From assembly GCF_004122735.1 (NCBI RefSeq), contig NZ_SDIF01000071.1, positions 1-33,302 of the forward strand: a DNA stretch of 33,302 nt, written 5' to 3'. Of the stretch, positions 30,294 through 33,302 are shown piece by piece. The position numbers and the translations under genes were made by a program. The notes under the pieces were generated by a model. The model ran no database searches, was not told where the DNA came from, and saw only the letters and a list, made by a program, of their open reading frames with translations. This stretch comes from Streptomyces sioyaensis (lineage in GTDB: Bacteria > Actinomycetota > Actinomycetes > Streptomycetales > Streptomycetaceae). Within the stretch, counting starts at the first letter, position 1; the number at the start of each line of letters is the position of its first letter.

Positions 30294-31127
30294 ATGTCAC
30301 TCGGCCGGGCGGAGACCGCCGCCGACGGGCGGCTGTCGCAGTTTCTCGACAGCCCCGTCATCGGAATGACGCCCTGGATCGCCATGTCCGTCCTCGTCGG
30401 GCCGGGCCGCTACGAGCTGGCGGTCGGCATCGCCCTCGCGCTGGCCGTGGCGCTCCTCATCGTCGGCCGCGTACGCCATCCCGGCACGTCCTTCAAACTC
30501 CTCGAAGTGGCCGATGTGGTCTTCTTCGCGGTGATGGCGGTCATCGGCATCTTTGCCTCCGCGGGCACCCACCGCTGGCTGGAGAACTACTCCGGGGAAA
30601 TCTCGAACATCGCCCTGCTGGTGATCGCCCTCGGATCCATGGCGGTCCGGATGCCGTTCACCCTGCAGTACGCCCGGGAACAGGTGCCGCGGGAACTCTG
30701 GCACGAGCCGGCATTCCTGCGGACCAATTACTACATCACCGGTGCATGGGGTGCCGCATTCGGAGTGGCGGCGATATCCGGCGCCTACGGCGACCTCGTA
30801 CTGCACAATTCCAATAACCTGTGGACGGGCTGGGTCATCCAGATCGCGGCCATTATCGTCGCGCTGCGGTTCACCCAGTGGTACCCGGAGGTCGTACGGG
30901 CCCGGGTACGGCAGGAACGGAAGGTGCCCGGCCCGCCGGAACCCCCCGTCAGCAGCCTGCTCATCCCGCTGGCGGGCTATCTGACCCCGGTGGGCATCAT
31001 CGTGCTCGCCTTCGACGCCGGGCCGACATGGCTGGGTGTGGCGCTGATCGTGCTGGGCGCGCTGCTCGTCAAAGCGCTGACCCGCACCCCGGAGACCGGG
31101 GCCGATACCCGGACTCCCCCGGGGTGA
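30294..31127 (+). CDS. Multi-pass membrane protein of unknown function
   Basis: The protein has 277 aa; the ATG at 30294 follows GAGGAGGGG. About seven hydrophobic helices are visible: YELAVGIALALAVALLIVG, VVFFAVMAVIGIFASAG, ISNIALLVIALGSMAVRM, YYITGAWGAAFGVAAISG, WVIQIAAIIVALRF, LAGYLTPVGIIVLAFDAG, WLGVALIVLGALLVKAL. Between them are short charged loops (YAREQVPRELWHE; YPEVVRARVRQERK). No signal peptide, catalytic or transporter signature is recognised. The protein is intact and normally encoded. The next gene starts 35 nt downstream in the same direction, so the two may share a message. Confidence 0.8.
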   Translation: MSLGRAETAADGRLSQFLDSPVIGMTPWIAMSVLVGPGRYELAVGIALALAVALLIVGRVRHPGTSFKLLEVADVVFFAVMAVIGIFASAGTHRWLENYSGEISNIALLVIALGSMAVRMPFTLQYAREQVPRELWHEPAFLRTNYYITGAWGAAFGVAAISGAYGDLVLHNSNNLWTGWVIQIAAIIVALRFTQWYPEVVRARVRQERKVPGPPEPPVSSLLIPLAGYLTPVGIIVLAFDAGPTWLGVALIVLGALLVKALTRTPETGADTRTPPG

Positions 31128-31161
31128 CGGATGTCTGTGCCAGGTGACCTATCATCGCTGG

Positions 31162-31485
31162 ATGATCTTCATTGTCGTCAAGTTCCCCGTAAAGCCCGAA
31201 TACGCCGACGAGTGGCCGCAGCACGTCGAATCCTTCACCAGCGCCACCCGCGCCGAGCCCGGCAACCTGTGGTTCGAATGGTCCCGCAGCATTGCTGACC
31301 CCAACACCTATGTCCTGGTCGAGGCATTCAAGGACGACGCGGCCGAAGCGCATGTCAATTCCGACCACTTCCGCGCCGGGATCGAGCGGATGCGCCCGCT
31401 GCTGCGCCACACCCCCGACATCGTGAGCACCACCATCGAGGGCGCGGACGGCTGGAGCAAGATGGGTGAACTCACCCTCGATTGA
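31162..31485 (+). CDS. Antibiotic biosynthesis monooxygenase (ABM/YgiN-like) domain protein
   Basis: The protein has 107 aa from the ATG at 31162; a GTG at 31144 would add six residues. It is a dimeric ferredoxin-like alpha+beta barrel protein of the ABM family, recognised from IFIVVKFPVKPEYADEWPQHVESFTSATRAEPGNLWFEWSRS, then YVLVEAFKDDAAEAHVNSDHFRAGIERMRPLL. EPGNLWFEW and YVLVEAFKDDAAEAHVNSDHF are the conserved strand/helix segments. Relatives act as cofactor-free quinol oxygenases or as small heme/quinone-handling enzymes. Neither start has a strong ribosome site. It follows the membrane protein gene and is convergent with the phosphoribosyltransferase fusion. Confidence 0.87.
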   Translation: MIFIVVKFPVKPEYADEWPQHVESFTSATRAEPGNLWFEWSRSIADPNTYVLVEAFKDDAAEAHVNSDHFRAGIERMRPLLRHTPDIVSTTIEGADGWSKMGELTLD

Positions 31486-31500
31486 GCTCGACCGAGGGCG

Positions 31501-32820
31501 CTATACCTGCTTCACCAGGTGGGTGAGGAACCAGTCCCGGGCGAGGTCGGCTACCTGCTGGAGGGCACCGGGTTCCTCGAAGAGGTGGGTGGCGCCGGGG
31601 ACGATCTCCAGTTGGTTCTCGCAGCGCAGTGCCGTCTGGGCCGCGCGATTGAGCTCGATGACCATGGTGTCGTTGCCGCCCACGATCAGCAGCGTCGGCG
31701 CCCGTACGCCGGACAGGTGCGGACCGGCGAGGTCGGGGCGGCCGCCGCGGGAGACCACCGCACCGACATCCGCGCCGGGCCCGGAGCCGGCGGCGGCCCG
31801 CAGTGCCGCCGCGGCTCCGGTGCTCGCCCCGAAGTAGCCGACCGGGCCCGCGGTGCGGCCGCGCAGCCAACCGGTGGCGTCCGCCAGCCGCCCGGCGAGG
31901 GTTTCGATGTCGAAGACCTTCGCCCGGTTGTTCTCCTCCGCCGGTGTGAGCAGGTCGAAGAGCAAGGTGCCCAGGCCCGCGTCGTTCAGGGCCGCGGCGA
32001 CCAGCCGGTTGCGCGGGCTGTGGCGGCTGCTTCCCGAGCCGTGCGCGAACATCACCACCGCCCCGGCGCCCGCCGGCACCATGAGGTCGCCGGTGAGCCG
32101 GACCCCGGCGGCGTCGATCGCCACCTCCTGCTCCACGTCCTCGTCCGCCGCCGGCCCCTCCGGCGTCCCGGCGGATTCCTCGGAGCCGTCCGCGGCCTGC
32201 GCCAGCAGCGAGACGACCTCGTCGTCCGGGGTCTGGGAGAAGTCCCGGTACCACTCGCCGACGGCGGAGAAGGCGAACGGGGTGGAGAGACACACGAATT
32301 CATCGAGGGCGGTGCGCAGCCGCTCGGCCGCGTCCGGTGGCGCCACGGGCACCGCCAGCACCACCCGCGCCGCGCCCTGCGCCCGCGCCACCTCGCAGGC
32401 GGCCGCCGCGGTGGCGCCGGTGGCGACCCCGTCGTCCACGACGATCACCGTCCGGCCGTGGAGCGGGAGCCGCTGCCGCCCGGCGCGGAAGCGCTCCGCC
32501 TGCCGCGCGAGTTCCGCCGCCTCGGCATGTTCCACGGAGGCCAGATCCGACTCCTTGAGCCGGCCGCGGCGGACGATGTCGTCGCTGATCACCCGTACGC
32601 CGCCCTCGCCGATGGCGCCGAAGCCCAGCTCGCGCTGGTAGGGGACGCCCAGCTTGCGGACCACGATCACATCGAGCGGTGCATGGAGCGCCCGCGCCAC
32701 CTGGAAGGCCACCGGGACCCCGCCTCGGGGCAGGCCCAGTACGACGGGATCCTCCCCCTCCAGATGCCGTAGCGCCTCGGCCAGCCGGCACCCCGCGTCC
32801 GCGCGGTCAGTGAACAGCAC
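31501..32820 (-). CDS. Phosphoribosyltransferase - alpha/beta-hydrolase fusion protein
   Basis: The protein has 439 aa. The start is GTG at 32820 with AGGGGGTG at good spacing; a start at 32868 would add 16 residues and place the ribosome site inside the gene. Residues 1-205 form a type I phosphoribosyltransferase with PRPP loop VIVVDDGVATGAT (125-137), VVLGLPRGGVPVAFQVA and VRKLGVPYQRELGFGAI. A Glu/Asp linker (209-232) leads to an alpha/beta hydrolase (233-439): MFAHGSGSSRHSPRN (oxyanion), nucleophile Ser333 in GASTG, LLIVGGNDTM (Asp384) and GATHLFEEP (His412), so its triad is complete. The same domain pair is known in mycobacteria (Rv0571c type). The physiological role is unknown. The gene is divergent from the HAD-IIA gene. 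Confidence 0.88.
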   Translation of the reverse strand: MLFTDRADAGCRLAEALRHLEGEDPVVLGLPRGGVPVAFQVARALHAPLDVIVVRKLGVPYQRELGFGAIGEGGVRVISDDIVRRGRLKESDLASVEHAEAAELARQAERFRAGRQRLPLHGRTVIVVDDGVATGATAAAACEVARAQGAARVVLAVPVAPPDAAERLRTALDEFVCLSTPFAFSAVGEWYRDFSQTPDDEVVSLLAQAADGSEESAGTPEGPAADEDVEQEVAIDAAGVRLTGDLMVPAGAGAVVMFAHGSGSSRHSPRNRLVAAALNDAGLGTLLFDLLTPAEENNRAKVFDIETLAGRLADATGWLRGRTAGPVGYFGASTGAAAALRAAAGSGPGADVGAVVSRGGRPDLAGPHLSGVRAPTLLIVGGNDTMVIELNRAAQTALRCENQLEIVPGATHLFEEPGALQQVADLARDWFLTHLVKQV

Positions 32821-32953
32821 GTGTGCACCCCCTACCCAGGGGAGACGGAAGCTGCGTCCACACCTCACTTTCGAACTAACACCGTCCCGGGGGGACGCGC
32901 AAGTCGGGCCCGCGCTGCCCGCCGCCCCGGCCGGACGTGGTTACCGTCGGCGT

Positions 32954-33302
32954 ATGAAAGGAATCGGAGCGGTCCTGATCGACATCGACGGCGTGCTCAC
33001 CGTCTCCTGGAAAGCGCTGCCCGGTACGGTCGAGGCGATGGAACGGCTGCGCGCCGCGGATCTCCCGCTGGTCCTGGTCACCAACACCACCTCCCGGACC
33101 CGCGCGGCGGTCGCCGGACGACTGGCCCGGGAGGGCTTCCCGGTCGGTGCCGACGACATCCTGACCGCGCCCACGGCCACCGCCGCCTACCTGCGCGCCC
33201 ACCATCCCGCCGCGCGGTGTCTGCTGATCAACAGCGGTGAGGTCGGCGCGGACCTGGCGGGGGTGGAGCTCGTCGGGGAGGGCGAGCGGGAGGGGAAGCC
33301 GG
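32954..33302 (+). CDS. HAD-IIA family hydrolase, 5' part
   Basis: The frame opens at ATG 32954 and runs off the window after 116 codons. Motif I is LIDIDGVLT (nucleophile and acid Asp), followed by WKALPGTVEAMERLRAADLPLVLVTNTTSR (motif II Thr in TNTTS, the HAD-IIA/NagD-like form) and the start of the C2 cap (DDILTAPTATAAYLRAHHP, CLLINSGEVG). This resembles the HDHD2/LHPP-like small-phosphatase group. A -10-like TACCGT (32942-32947) lies six bases before the ATG and there is no ribosome site, so translation is probably leaderless. The divergent promoter region (32821-32953) is shared with the fusion gene. Confidence 0.88.
   Translation, partial: MKGIGAVLIDIDGVLTVSWKALPGTVEAMERLRAADLPLVLVTNTTSRTRAAVAGRLAREGFPVGADDILTAPTATAAYLRAHHPAARCLLINSGEVGADLAGVELVGEGEREGKP

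Overview
This is high-GC actinobacterial DNA and almost certainly Streptomyces. The evidence is extreme third-position GC in the convincing genes, frequent GTG and TTG starts, several start codons with no leader, a 25-codon bL37 ribosomal protein gene, rare TTA codons confined to specialised genes, and typical Streptomyces families (TerD-type, CsbD, SpoIIE-type phosphatase, MmyB-type XRE regulator, class F sortase, DUF3761). All calls come from reading the sequence; no database search was run.

Left part, 1-7.4 kb, is ordinary chromosome. It holds the 3' end of a TerD/TerA-type gene, an HpnB-like membrane glycosyltransferase, a divergent Asp/Glu racemase-family gene with a probable leaderless promoter, a small membrane protein, a Nudix hydrolase, a lipoprotein, a CsbD-like stress protein followed by a very strong hairpin, and a divergent SDR / XRE-regulator pair sharing an operator-like palindrome.

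From 7.5 to 11.8 kb is a graveyard of mobile DNA. A Tn3-family transposase is broken by several frameshifts and has lost its catalytic core, and a tyrosine-recombinase gene is reduced to fragments. Between them lies one intact gene, a dienelactone-hydrolase-like protein whose nucleophile position is glycine. Two clean palindromes flank that gene.

From 12.0 to 15.2 kb are cell-surface genes: a DUF3761 secreted peptide, a small membrane protein, a CHRD-like secreted protein translationally coupled to a class F sortase (with a tandem 22-bp repeat upstream), and an unrecognised gene.

From 16.2 to 27.0 kb is the most interesting region, a compact cluster that looks like an undescribed biosynthetic system. 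All genes run rightward: a phytanoyl-CoA-type dioxygenase, a glycosyltransferase fused to a degenerate epimerase-type SDR, an MFS transporter, a UDP-sugar 6-dehydrogenase, an unknown protein and a GT2 glycosyltransferase. After a structured 686-nt gap come a ThiG/BexX-like synthase, a HAD phosphatase, a CysO/ThiS-like sulfur carrier ending Gly-Gly-Cys, and a second MFS exporter. ThiG homologue plus carrier plus phosphatase matches the logic of 2-thiosugar biosynthesis (BexX of the BE-7585A pathway). With two glycosyltransferases and a uronic-acid-forming dehydrogenase, the inferred product is a sulfur-containing glycoside or pseudo-oligosaccharide. Each glycosyltransferase gene carries one TTA codon, suggesting bldA (developmental) control. 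There is no PKS, NRPS or pathway regulator in the window.

The right part, 27-33.3 kb, returns to housekeeping and accessory genes: a SpoIIE/PP2C phosphatase, a PobA-like hydroxylase, the bL37 gene with a long terminator, a membrane protein, an ABM-type monooxygenase, a phosphoribosyltransferase-hydrolase fusion, and the start of a HAD-IIA hydrolase cut by the window end.
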